From NCBI GenBank assembly GCA_963851405.1, contig CAWKPB010000007.1:248001-312000 (forward strand): a stretch of 64,000 nt of DNA. The letters run 5' to 3'. The stretch comes from JANPBY01 sp963851405. GTDB lineage: Bacteria; Actinomycetota; Actinomycetes; DATJPE01. Positions 42,837 through 50,826 of the stretch are shown in pieces; within the stretch, counting starts at the first letter, position 1, and each line of letters opens with the position of its first letter. The position numbers and the translations under genes were made by a program. The notes under the pieces are model-generated. The model saw only the letters and a program-made list of their open reading frames with translations, was not told where the DNA came from and searched no databases.

Positions 42837-43337
42837 GTGTCTGCCCGACCAGCGCCAGATGGTGCCGAACCCACCTTGCGTGCTACGAGCCGGGCCGTAC
42901 GTCGTCGCGATCGGATGAACCGTGCCATCGACGCCACCGGAAGCCTCGCGGTCGTTGGCGCGCTGATGGCCACCGGCGTCGTCGCCGGGGCCTTCCAGTC
43001 ATCGGCTCAGGCATCGGCCGCGGAAAAGGCGGCAAGCGATGGCGCGGCGGCTCAGGTCCAGGATCGAGTCAAGGCGAGCAAACACAAGCCCGTGCCACGT
43101 CCGACGCACACCATCTACAAGATCGTGCGCGTCACCCAGTCGCCAGCCCCGGTGAGCCAAGCGCAAGCCGGGTCTCCGCAATACACCGGTGGTCAGTCCT
43201 CCTCCGGGAGCTCGGGCTCTGGGTCAGCCCAGCCGGCCTACAAGCCCACCAAGGCGGCTAAGCCTGCGCAGCCCAAGCCAGCGCAGCCCAAGCCAGCCCC
43301 GAAACCCAAGCCGTCGGCAACATCGTCCGGGTCATGA
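42837..43337 (+). CDS. Membrane-anchored protein with Lys/Pro-rich basic tail
   Basis: A 166-residue protein from GTG 42837, which has GGAGG 7 bases upstream. A basic head (ATSRAVRRRDRMNRAID) precedes one hydrophobic helix (SLAVVGALMATGVVAGAF). The exported part is Ala/Gln/Lys-rich and then Ser/Gly-rich, ending in repeats of KPAQPKPAQPKP. It has no recognised domain. The stop overlaps the start of the ApbE gene, so it is the first gene of the electron-transfer operon. An FMN-binding domain protein usually sits in this place but is not present here. Confidence 0.68.
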   Translation: MSARPAPDGAEPTLRATSRAVRRRDRMNRAIDATGSLAVVGALMATGVVAGAFQSSAQASAAEKAASDGAAAQVQDRVKASKHKPVPRPTHTIYKIVRVTQSPAPVSQAQAGSPQYTGGQSSSGSSGSGSAQPAYKPTKAAKPAQPKPAQPKPAPKPKPSATSSGS

Positions 43338-44305
43338 CCGCGGTTCGTTCGGGGTCGGACGTCGAACCCGAGTTGCCGGCCTTCGATCTCAAGACGTGGG
43401 GCATTCAGGTGCGGGTCGTGGTCACTGATCCGGACGTTTTGGCGGCCGTGGCGGTCACCACCCGGGACTGGCTGGATCGAGTCGATCGTGCGTGCAGCCG
43501 TTTCAGGGACGACTCCGACCTGGTGCATGTCAACCACGCTGGGGGCCGCGCGGTTCAAGTCAACCCCGTGCTCCGTCGCGCGCTCGGCGCTGCCATGGAG
43601 GCAGCTCGCGTGACGGGTGGCCTGGTCACCCCGACCGTGGGTCAGGCCCTGTGCGAGGCAGGCTATGACCGAACGTTCGCCCTGGTGGGGCCAGCGGGGC
43701 CGACCGATATCCCTCGCCCGATGACGCAGCCGCGTCCTGCGCCGCAGTGGCAGGCCATCGAGATCGACGAGGGCGCCGGTACGGTCCGGATCCCGCGGGG
43801 GTACCAGCTCGACCTCGGCGCCACGACCAAGGCGTGGGCCGCGGATCAACTGGCCGAGCGCCTGGCCAGTGACCTTGGCTGCGGGATTCTGGTCGATCTC
43901 GGCGGCGACGTCGTGGCCGCAGGTGAGGCGCCCGAAGGAGGGTGGCTCGTCCAGGTTACCGACGGCCCTCGTGCGTCCGCGAACGGACCCATGATGGCGT
44001 TGTGGGACGGTGCACTGGCGACCTCGAGCACGGTCATCCGGCGCTGGGTTGCCGATGGCGCCGCTCGCCACCACATCATCGACCCGAGCACCGGGCTCCC
44101 GGCTGACGATCTGTGGCGCACCGTCACGGTCCATGCGGCGCACTGCTTCGACGCCAACGCGGTGAGCACGGCTGCAGTCATCCTCGGTGACAGGGCTCTG
44201 CCCTGGCTCAGCGAGGTCGAGCTGCCGGCTCGCCTCGTGCGGCGTGACGGCCTGGTGATGGCCGTGAACGGGTGGTCAGAGGACGAATGGGAGGCCGTCG
44301 GATGA
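43334..44305 (+). CDS. apbE: FAD:protein FMN transferase (ApbE-like flavinyltransferase)
   Basis: A 323-residue enzyme of the ApbE family, which attaches FMN covalently to Thr or Ser of target proteins outside or at the membrane. Motifs include DRACSRFRDDSDLVHVNHAG near residues 51-70, YQLDLGATTKAWAADQLAER near 156-175 and ILVDLGGDVVAAGE near 186. The acidic metal ligand region near LSTAAVILG (here VSTAAVILGDRA) is also present. No signal peptide is seen, so it may act in the cytoplasm. No obvious target with a flavinylation motif lies nearby. It overlaps its neighbours on both sides by 4 bases. Confidence 0.9.
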   Translation: MTAVRSGSDVEPELPAFDLKTWGIQVRVVVTDPDVLAAVAVTTRDWLDRVDRACSRFRDDSDLVHVNHAGGRAVQVNPVLRRALGAAMEAARVTGGLVTPTVGQALCEAGYDRTFALVGPAGPTDIPRPMTQPRPAPQWQAIEIDEGAGTVRIPRGYQLDLGATTKAWAADQLAERLASDLGCGILVDLGGDVVAAGEAPEGGWLVQVTDGPRASANGPMMALWDGALATSSTVIRRWVADGAARHHIIDPSTGLPADDLWRTVTVHAAHCFDANAVSTAAVILGDRALPWLSEVELPARLVRRDGLVMAVNGWSEDEWEAVG

Positions 44306-44880
44306 CCTGGGATGTCTCGATGCTCTGGTACATCGGCCGCGGGTCCGGGCTGGTGGCTGAGGTTCTCCTCACGGTCGTCCTGGTGCTGGGCACGGTGTCG
44401 GCTGTCCCTGGCGGCCGGCGATCGATCCGTCGCAGGGTGGTCGATCAGGGTCTGCATCGCCAGCTGACGCTCGCAGCGGTGGTCATCTTGATGGTGCACA
44501 TCACCAGCCTGGTGCTGGATCAGTACGTCGATCTCGACCTGGTGGACGTCTTGATCCCGTTCGGCTCGTCCTACCGCACGGTCTGGCTGGGTTTGGGCAC
44601 GCTGGCCGTGGATCTCACGGTGGTGATCGTCGTGACCTCGCTGCTGCGGCACCGGATGACCCCCCGGGCGTGGAGGGCCGTCCATTTCACGGCGTACGGC
44701 GCATGGGCGTTAGCAGTCGCCCACGGGCTGCTGAGCGGGACCGACGCCACTGAGGCGGCGGTCATTTGGCTGACAGCCGCGTGCGTGGCGGCGGTGGCGA
44801 TGGCGGTCACCTACCGGCTTGAGGTGGCCCGCGCCAGCCAGTCCACACGCGTGGGAGAGCGGCTTGGGGCATCGTCGTGA
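44302..44880 (+). CDS. Ferric reductase-like haem membrane protein
   Basis: A 192-residue membrane protein with six helices, starting at ATG 44302 (ATGA overlap). Histidines lie in pairs on neighbouring helices (QGLHRQLTLAAVVILMVHIT, and AVHFTAYGAWALAVAHGLL). This is the pattern of a two-haem b cytochrome of the ferric reductase/YedZ type. It would move electrons across the membrane to an acceptor such as a flavinylated protein. In this operon it likely receives them from the NuoF-like protein and ferredoxin. Confidence 0.85.
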   Translation: MTWDVSMLWYIGRGSGLVAEVLLTVVLVLGTVSAVPGGRRSIRRRVVDQGLHRQLTLAAVVILMVHITSLVLDQYVDLDLVDVLIPFGSSYRTVWLGLGTLAVDLTVVIVVTSLLRHRMTPRAWRAVHFTAYGAWALAVAHGLLSGTDATEAAVIWLTAACVAAVAMAVTYRLEVARASQSTRVGERLGASS

Positions 44881-46084
44881 ACCGACTCCGGTATCCCGTG
44901 GTCTCCGCCGTGCCGGGCGGCATCCTCGATGTCTCCGCAGACAGGAACACCGATTTCCGCTGCCCGGCCTCGACTTGGAGGTTCTCGTGGCCCTGGCCGA
45001 GTCGGCCGAACTGCGCGGTCGTGGCGGCGCTGGCTTCCCGGCGGCTCGCAAGATTCGTGCAGTTGCGGCACGCCGCCGCCGCCCCGTCGTAGTCGTCAAC
45101 GCCTCCGAGGGAGAACCGGCCAGCGGAAAGGACGCAGCGCTGCTCCGCCTCGCACCGCACGTGGTGCTGGACGGGGCGGAGCTCTTGGCTCAGGCACTGG
45201 CGACCCGCGATGTACGGGTCTGGGCGCCGGGTCACGACCCGGCGGCGGCAGCGGTGCTCGCAGCGGCAGTCAACGCGCGCGCTGGTGGACGCCGGAGTGT
45301 GCAAACCCGAGTTGTTCTCGCCCCCGATCGGTTTGTCGCCGGTGAGTCGACCGCGGCAGCACGTGGTTTGTCGGGTCAGACGGCCATCCCGCGTGCGGAC
45401 GGCCGCCGGACCTCCGACACCGGCGTCAACGGCAGACCGACCCTGTTGCTCAACGTCGAGACGGTCTCCCAGCTGGCCCGCCTGGCACGAGGGCAATCAG
45501 CGACCCGCCTGGTCACGGTGCTCGGAGCCGTCCGTTCCCCAGGCGTCATCGAGATCGAGGACGGCACCGCCATGCCCCAGGTGCTGGCCGCCGTTGGGGG
45601 CACCACGCAGCCGGTACGGGCGTTCGTCCTTGGTGGCTACCACGGCATCTGGGCGCCGGCCGATGCGGCGAGCCAGCAGATCCTGGGGTCGGCCGGCTCC
45701 CTCGTCCCTGATTGCTCCATCATCGTCGCCCTTCCCGACGACGCGTGCCTGCTTGCCGAGCTCGATGGGGTCGGTCGATTCCTGGCCGCGGAGTCGGCGC
45801 GCCAATGTGGACCGTGTGCCTTCGGCCTGCCCCAGTTGGCGGCGTCCGTGCGGTCGGTACGCCGCGGCGCCGTGAGTGCCCAGTCGGTCAGCGAGCAAGG
45901 TGAGGTCTTGATAGGCCGAGGAGCGTGCTCCCACCCGGATGGGTCCGTCCGCTTCCTGTCCAGTGGGCTTCAGGTGTTGGCGGAGGAGGTGGCCGCACAT
46001 CGCGCGGGCGACGGCGACTGTGGTCGACCGCTGCGGCGCGTCTTGCCCTTGCCGGACCCGGCGCTTATCAGGTGCTCAGCATGA
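44877..46084 (+). CDS. NuoF-like (SLBB, Fe-S) oxidoreductase subunit; apparent 1-base deletion near 44957
   Basis: An NADH-dehydrogenase-F-like protein. The FMN/NADH loop reads LRGRGGAGFPAARK, VVVVNASEGEPASGKDA follows, an SLBB-type region begins at VTVLGAVRSPG, and the Fe-S part has ESARQCGPCAFGLP plus a later Cys in GRGACSHP. Compared with NuoF (ESCGxCxPC), the first ligand is Ala. The GTG at 44877 overlaps the previous stop, but its frame (NRLRYPVVSAVPGGILDVSA) ends; adding one C near 44957 joins it to the main frame as DFPLPGLDLEV. Alternatively translation starts at GTG 44987, which has GGAGG 5 bases upstream. Confidence 0.75.
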
Positions 46085-46323
46085 GCAGCCCATCCCGCAG
46101 TGCGACTAGTCGCACGCTCGAGGTGGATTGGGCGCGCTGTCGAGGACATGGCCACTGCGCCCACTTGCTTCCGGAACTAGTGCGTCTGGACGGCTGGGGC
46201 TACCCCATCGTCGCGGACGCAGAGGGCGGGTCCGCCGTACCGCATTCCTTGGACGCGGTCGCGGAGCGGGCTGTTTCCTGGTGTCCGAATCTCGCCCTGC
46301 GACTGAGGGAGCCTCGCCCCTGA
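46081..46323 (+). CDS. Small ferredoxin (CxxxxxC...CP type)
   Basis: An 80-residue ferredoxin. The cluster ligands are in CRGHGHCAHLLPELV and in SWCPNLAL, the arrangement of the actinobacterial [3Fe-4S]/[4Fe-4S] ferredoxins in which His replaces one Cys. It starts at ATG 46081, inside the stop of the NuoF-like gene. It should deliver electrons to or from the NuoF-like protein and the membrane haem protein in the same operon. Confidence 0.85.
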   Translation: MSSPSRSATSRTLEVDWARCRGHGHCAHLLPELVRLDGWGYPIVADAEGGSAVPHSLDAVAERAVSWCPNLALRLREPRP

Positions 46324-46352
46324 GCGCCGCCAGCCGTGTGGGTGGCGACGGA

Positions 46353-46358
46353 TAGGGT
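46353..46358 (+). promoter_or_regulatory. -10 box for leaderless tmk transcript
   Basis: TAGGGT lies 7 bases before GTG 46366. It gives tmk-holB its own promoter, separate from the electron-transfer operon. Confidence 0.5.
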
Positions 46359-46365
46359 CGCGTGC

Positions 46366-46998
46366 GTGGCGACGGTGGACAGGGCGGGTGGCTTGTTTCT
46401 CGCCCTCGAGGGCGGGGAAGGCACCGGCAAGTCGACTCAGATTCGGCTGCTGGCCCGACGTCTGGAGCGCCTGGGGCGTGGCGTCATCACCACCCGCGAA
46501 CCCGGCGGTACCGCGGCGGGGGTAGCGATCAGAGCCATCGTCCTGGACCCTGCCACCGGTCATTTGGCCCCACGTTCTGAGGCGCTGCTGTACGCCGCCG
46601 ATCGCGCCCACCACGTATCCACGATCATCCGTCCAGCTCTTCAACGCGGCGACATCGTGATCACCGACCGGTACATCGACTCCTCGCTGGCCTACCAAGG
46701 TGCCGGGCGCACGCTTGAGCTTGAGGAGATCGAGTACCTCTCGCGTTGGGCGACCGAAGGACTAGTGCCCGACCTCACCGTGGTTCTCGACCTGGATCCG
46801 GAGATCGGGCTGAGCCGGGCTGGCCACCCGGACCGGCTGGAGGCCGAGCCGATGGACTTTCACCGCCGGGTGCGTCAGGCCTTTGTCGACCGGGCCGCCC
46901 TGGACCCCTCCCGGTACGCCGTCGTCGATGCGGACGGTGCCGTCAACGCCGTCGCCGAGGAGATCGCTGCAGCTGTTGAGGGTTTGATCTCGGCATGA
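46366..46998 (+). CDS. tmk: Thymidylate kinase
   Basis: A 210-residue kinase that phosphorylates dTMP to dTDP. The P-loop is ALEGGEGTGKSTQIRLLARR near residues 12-31, the DR-Y motif is VITDRYIDSSLAYQGAGR near 99-116, and the lid region is HPDRLEAEPMDFHRRVRQAF. Arg in TTREPGGT is the conserved substrate contact. GTG 46366 is chosen because of the leaderless promoter; another in-frame start at 46336 adds ten residues. The stop overlaps the DNA polymerase III gene by 4 bases. Confidence 0.94.
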   Translation: MATVDRAGGLFLALEGGEGTGKSTQIRLLARRLERLGRGVITTREPGGTAAGVAIRAIVLDPATGHLAPRSEALLYAADRAHHVSTIIRPALQRGDIVITDRYIDSSLAYQGAGRTLELEEIEYLSRWATEGLVPDLTVVLDLDPEIGLSRAGHPDRLEAEPMDFHRRVRQAFVDRAALDPSRYAVVDADGAVNAVAEEIAAAVEGLISA

Positions 46999-48173
46999 CC
47001 GTCTGGGATCACCTGGTCGGACAGGGCAGGGCCGTCAGCCAGTTCACGCAGGCCGTTTCCGACGCAGCGTTGGTACTGCGCGGCGAGCCTGGTCCGGCGA
47101 TGACCCACGCATGGCTCGTGACCGGACCCCCAGGATCCGGGCGTTCCAATGCGGCGCTGGCGTTCGCGGCCGCTCTCCAGTGCGAGCGCGGAGGGTGCGG
47201 CGTCTGTCACGCCTGCGAGACGGCTCTCGCGGGCAGCCACTCAGATGTGTCGGTCTACCGCCCGCAGGGTGCCCAGATCTACCTCATCGACAACATGAGA
47301 GACATGGTGCTCGAGGCGGCTCGCCTCCCGTCCGAAGGGCGATGGCGCGTCCTGATCTTGGAGGAGGCCGATCGATTCGGCGTCACGGGCTCGGACTTCA
47401 AGAGTGCCGGGGCCCTACTCAAGGCGATGGAGGAGCCGACTCCTCGTACCGTCTGGCTGTTGTCGGCTCCCACCGTGGCCGACACCCCATCCACCATCAG
47501 GTCTCGGTGCCGCCACGTGGGACTGGTTGCTCCGAGCGCCTCGGCGGTCGCCGGCTTGTTGGTCAGGGACGATGGCGTCGATCCGGCGATGGCAGCCTTT
47601 GCGGCCGCCGCGAGCCAGGGGCACATCGGTCGAGCCCGAGGGTTGGCGCTCGAGGAGGACGCCCGGGTACGCCGCGCTGAGGTGCTGGCGCTGCCGACGC
47701 ACACGGCGACCGTGGGTGGTTGTCTCACGGCAGCCGCCAATCTGGTCGACGCCGCGAAGGAGGAGGCCGAGGAGCGCAACGGGCTTCGGGAAGCCGCAGA
47801 GACCGAGGCGCTCTACCAAGCCCTTGGCGTCGTACCCGGCGGACGGCGTCCCACGGGGACGGCCGGGGCGTTGAAGGACCTCGAGGAAGCGCAGAAACGG
47901 CGGCGTACTCGATCGCTGCGCGATTCCCTCGACCGAGCGTTCCTCGACCTGGTCGCGTTCTACCGAGATGTGTTGGTCGTCCAGTCCGACGCCGGGGTCC
48001 CGCTCGTCAACGTTGATCGCCGTCGTGACGTCGACGCAGTGGCAGCCGCCAGTTCCCCCGAGACGACGGTGCGACGGATCGATGCGGTCATGGCTGCGCG
48101 GCTGGCCGTGGAGCAGAACGTCGCGCCGTTGCTCGCTGTGGAGGCCATGACCCTCGCCTTACGGGCCGCATGA
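46995..48173 (+). CDS. holB: DNA polymerase III subunit delta-prime
   Basis: A 392-residue clamp-loader subunit. It starts VWDHLVGQGRAVSQFTQAVS. The P-loop is degenerate (GPPGSGRSNAALAFA, with Arg in place of Lys), as expected for delta-prime, which does not hydrolyse ATP. The zinc site is C-x-ERGGCGVCHAC. Next comes VLILEEADRF, and the sensor region has SRCRHV. It works in replication with the tau and delta subunits. It is co-translated with tmk (ATGA), as in many actinobacteria. Confidence 0.93.
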   Translation: MTVWDHLVGQGRAVSQFTQAVSDAALVLRGEPGPAMTHAWLVTGPPGSGRSNAALAFAAALQCERGGCGVCHACETALAGSHSDVSVYRPQGAQIYLIDNMRDMVLEAARLPSEGRWRVLILEEADRFGVTGSDFKSAGALLKAMEEPTPRTVWLLSAPTVADTPSTIRSRCRHVGLVAPSASAVAGLLVRDDGVDPAMAAFAAAASQGHIGRARGLALEEDARVRRAEVLALPTHTATVGGCLTAAANLVDAAKEEAEERNGLREAAETEALYQALGVVPGGRRPTGTAGALKDLEEAQKRRRTRSLRDSLDRAFLDLVAFYRDVLVVQSDAGVPLVNVDRRRDVDAVAAASSPETTVRRIDAVMAARLAVEQNVAPLLAVEAMTLALRAA

Positions 48174-48285
48174 TCGACGTGACGCACGACTCAGGTGCCG
48201 AGAGCAACGAGCCAGGCCCACGATCCGTCGATCACGGGGGGGACGGGGTCAGTCCCGGCCCCGACGCACCCCGCCAGGAGTCCAC

Positions 48286-49812
48286 ATGAGGCGCAACCGA
48301 CCGTTCGTACTTGCCGTTGTCCTAGGAACCGCCTTGGCGGTCGCCTCCTGCACGGGATCGTCGACACCGGCGCCGGTCCCGCTTGCGTCCCCGCCGGCGG
48401 ACGACACCGAGATTCCGGCGGACCTCGCGGCCTACTACGGCCAGGAGTTGGCATGGGCAGACTGCGGAAGCGACTTCGAGTGCTCGACTTTGACCGTTCC
48501 GCTGAATTGGGATGCCCCCGCAGAGGCTCAACTCGAAGTCCCGGTCATCCGCCTTCCTGCCGGTGGTGAGCGCATCGGCTCCCTCCTGGTAAACCCCGGG
48601 GGCCCGGGCGTGTCCGGCGTTGAATACGCCCGGGCTGCTCGTGAGCAGTTCACTGCCCCAGTACGAAAGGCCTATGACGTGGTCGGCTTTGACCCCCGGG
48701 GCACCGGTGGAGCGGACCCGGTTCGATGCCTTCCGGCTGCTGAACTCGACGCGTTCTTTGCCGCCGACCCGACACCGGACAATCGGGCTGAGGAGCAAGA
48801 GCTTCTCGCCTCACTGACCGAACTGACTGATGGTTGTGAGCAGCGCAGTGGCTCGGTGCTGCCGTACGTCTCAACCGAGGACACCGCGCGGGACATGGAC
48901 GTCCTCCGCGCTGCGCTCGGCGATGAGCAGCTGTCGTACCTGGGGGCCTCCTACGGCACCTATCTCGGAGCCGTCTACGCGGGCCTGTTCCCACAGCGGG
49001 TCGGGCGTCTGGTGCTGGATGGCGCGCTTGACCCCTCGTTGGACGGGATCGCGACGGGCAAGGGTCAACTCAGCGGCTTTCAGCAGGCCTTTGAATCCTT
49101 CGTCGCTGATTGCGCCGGCCAGGATGACTGCCCGCTGCCGGCCGACCCGGGTCAGGCAGGGCAACGGATCGCCGACTTTTACGCGCAGTTGGATTCGTCG
49201 CCGATCCCGACCTTCGATGCCGAACGACCGCTGACCGAGGGACTGGCCAACCTCGGAATCGGGCAGGCGCTGTATGCGCCCGAGTACTTCTGGGAGCCGC
49301 TGCGGATCGGGTTGGGTCAAGCGTTCAACGGGGACGGCTCGACCCTGCTTCGGCTTGCCGACCTCTACACCGATCGCAACGACGATGGCACTTTCGGCAA
49401 CTTGCTGGAGGCCAACATCGCGATCAACTGCCTCGACAAGGGCAGCCTGAGAACCCTGGCCCAGGCCAAGAGGCTGGTGCCCGAATACCAGGCCCTGTCT
49501 CCAGTCTTCGGCGAAGGCTTCGCCTGGGGTGCGATCTCATGCCGTGATTGGCCCTACCCGCCGGTTGCGGTCTCAGAACCGATTTCCGCGGACGGCGCTG
49601 CTCCGATCCTCGTGGTCGGTACGACCCGCGACCCGGCCACGCCGTACGCCTGGTCCGAGGCGCTGGCTGATCAGCTGTCCTCGGGTGTGTTGTTGAGTTT
49701 CGACGGTGACGGGCACACGGCGTACAACCGCGGTAATGCCTGCGTCAACCGCACCGTTGAGGCGTACCTGGTCGCTGGGATCGTCCCGGAGAACGGGAAG
49801 ACGTGTGGCTGA
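48286..49812 (+). CDS. Lipoprotein alpha/beta-hydrolase peptidase (tripeptidyl aminopeptidase type)
   Basis: A 508-residue exported enzyme. The signal sequence ends in a lipobox (LAVASC, Cys about 22). The catalytic Ser is in YLGASYGTYLGAVYA near residue 226, the Asp is near TRDPATPY in the C-terminal TAP-like domain, and the His is in FDGDGHTAYN. The oxyanion segment LLVNPGGPGVSG is typical. It resembles the secreted tripeptidyl aminopeptidases of Streptomyces (SlpD/SlpE type), and a similar gene follows holB there (recalled). AGGAG lies 6 bases before the ATG. Confidence 0.92.
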   Translation: MRRNRPFVLAVVLGTALAVASCTGSSTPAPVPLASPPADDTEIPADLAAYYGQELAWADCGSDFECSTLTVPLNWDAPAEAQLEVPVIRLPAGGERIGSLLVNPGGPGVSGVEYARAAREQFTAPVRKAYDVVGFDPRGTGGADPVRCLPAAELDAFFAADPTPDNRAEEQELLASLTELTDGCEQRSGSVLPYVSTEDTARDMDVLRAALGDEQLSYLGASYGTYLGAVYAGLFPQRVGRLVLDGALDPSLDGIATGKGQLSGFQQAFESFVADCAGQDDCPLPADPGQAGQRIADFYAQLDSSPIPTFDAERPLTEGLANLGIGQALYAPEYFWEPLRIGLGQAFNGDGSTLLRLADLYTDRNDDGTFGNLLEANIAINCLDKGSLRTLAQAKRLVPEYQALSPVFGEGFAWGAISCRDWPYPPVAVSEPISADGAAPILVVGTTRDPATPYAWSEALADQLSSGVLLSFDGDGHTAYNRGNACVNRTVEAYLVAGIVPENGKTCG

Positions 49813-49825
49813 CCCGTGCGGGTCA
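49810..49825. terminator. Short hairpin over two convergent stop codons
   Basis: TGACCC-GTGC-GGGTCA spans the stop of the peptidase gene and the region at the end of the DM13 gene. With only six pairs it is a weak bidirectional terminator candidate. Confidence 0.35.
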
Positions 49826-50446
49826 GGAGAGTTCGGCAGCACCGAAGGACACTCGGAATCGTTGGCACCAGATGCTGACGCTGGTCAGCTCTTCGAGGTC
49901 GACGGAGTTGGGTAGGGCGTAGTTCTGATTGCCCTGATTGCCCTTCAGCGCCCCTAGGTCGACATAGGCCCCGTCATCGAAGACGAACCACCCGTCCCTC
50001 CCCTCGATCACTGGAGCATCGGTGATCCAGACTCGAAGGTCGGGGCCATTTGATGTGTCCAAGCCTTCGATGCGAAGCACCCTCGAGCCGTCCTCGAGTT
50101 CGAGAACCCGAACCTGCCCGGTGGTGCCGTGCTCGTGGCTGATGAAAGCGCCACTCGCCAACTCGACGGGGCCAACCGATGACGGTACGGGCTCCGCGGA
50201 TGGCTCCGGACTATTGGAGCCATTGGGGGAAGGTGACGTGCTCTCCGTTGACGTCGGCGCGGTCGCCGCGGGGACCGCTGTGGGGAGAGCCTCATCCACC
50301 ACCTCGTTGGTGAACAACGTCCAGGGCTCGAACAGGTACAGCGCAACGGCAAACATGGCCGCGAAGACCAGGCCCACGGGGACGAGGACCGCCGGGCGCG
50401 CCCAGGCGCGGCGTCGATTCCCCTGTGGTGCTTGGTCGCTCGTCAT
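49823..50446 (-). CDS. Membrane-anchored DM13 domain protein
   Basis: A 207-residue protein from ATG 50446 with GGGGAG upstream. A hydrophobic helix (VLVPVGLVFAAMFAVALYLF) is followed by a Ser/Thr/Pro-rich linker and a C-terminal DM13 domain. This has LRIEGLDTSNGPDLRVWITD, then VDLGALKGNQGNQNYALP and SIWCQRFRVSFGAAEL with the single conserved Cys. DM13 domains are thought to take part in electron transfer or redox reactions at the surface. It is not in the electron-transfer operon, but it is only 3.5 kb away. Function is otherwise unknown. Confidence 0.82.
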   Translation of the reverse strand: MTSDQAPQGNRRRAWARPAVLVPVGLVFAAMFAVALYLFEPWTLFTNEVVDEALPTAVPAATAPTSTESTSPSPNGSNSPEPSAEPVPSSVGPVELASGAFISHEHGTTGQVRVLELEDGSRVLRIEGLDTSNGPDLRVWITDAPVIEGRDGWFVFDDGAYVDLGALKGNQGNQNYALPNSVDLEELTSVSIWCQRFRVSFGAAELS

Positions 50447-50563
50447 GACTCCCCTAGGGATCGACCGATCGGTTGCGATCAGGCTAAGGGGAGCGGTTGC
50501 TGGTGCGGATCGCCGTGAGCGTGGTCGGGTATCGTTCGTCACCGCTCGGTAACCTCGGGCGAC

Positions 50564-50636
<73 letters not shown>

Positions 50637-50813
50637 CCGATGCCTCCTCGTGGCTTGCCCTCATCAGGCGAGGACGTACTCCAAATGTGCCTGCGCTCCC
50701 TCGCCAGCGCCCCAGCACGCGAGCGCGGAAGGGGACGCGGAAGGGGATGAGTGATCTCGCGCGGCCGGCCCGGGGTATTTCAGGGTCTTCTGGTCCCGCG
50801 CTGGCAAGGCACC

Positions 50814-50819
50814 TACGCT
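50814..50819 (+). promoter_or_regulatory. -10 box for leaderless dedA transcript
   Basis: TACGCT lies 7 bases before GTG 50827 with no ribosome binding site between them. Confidence 0.5.
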
Positions 50820-50826
50820 CGGTCGG

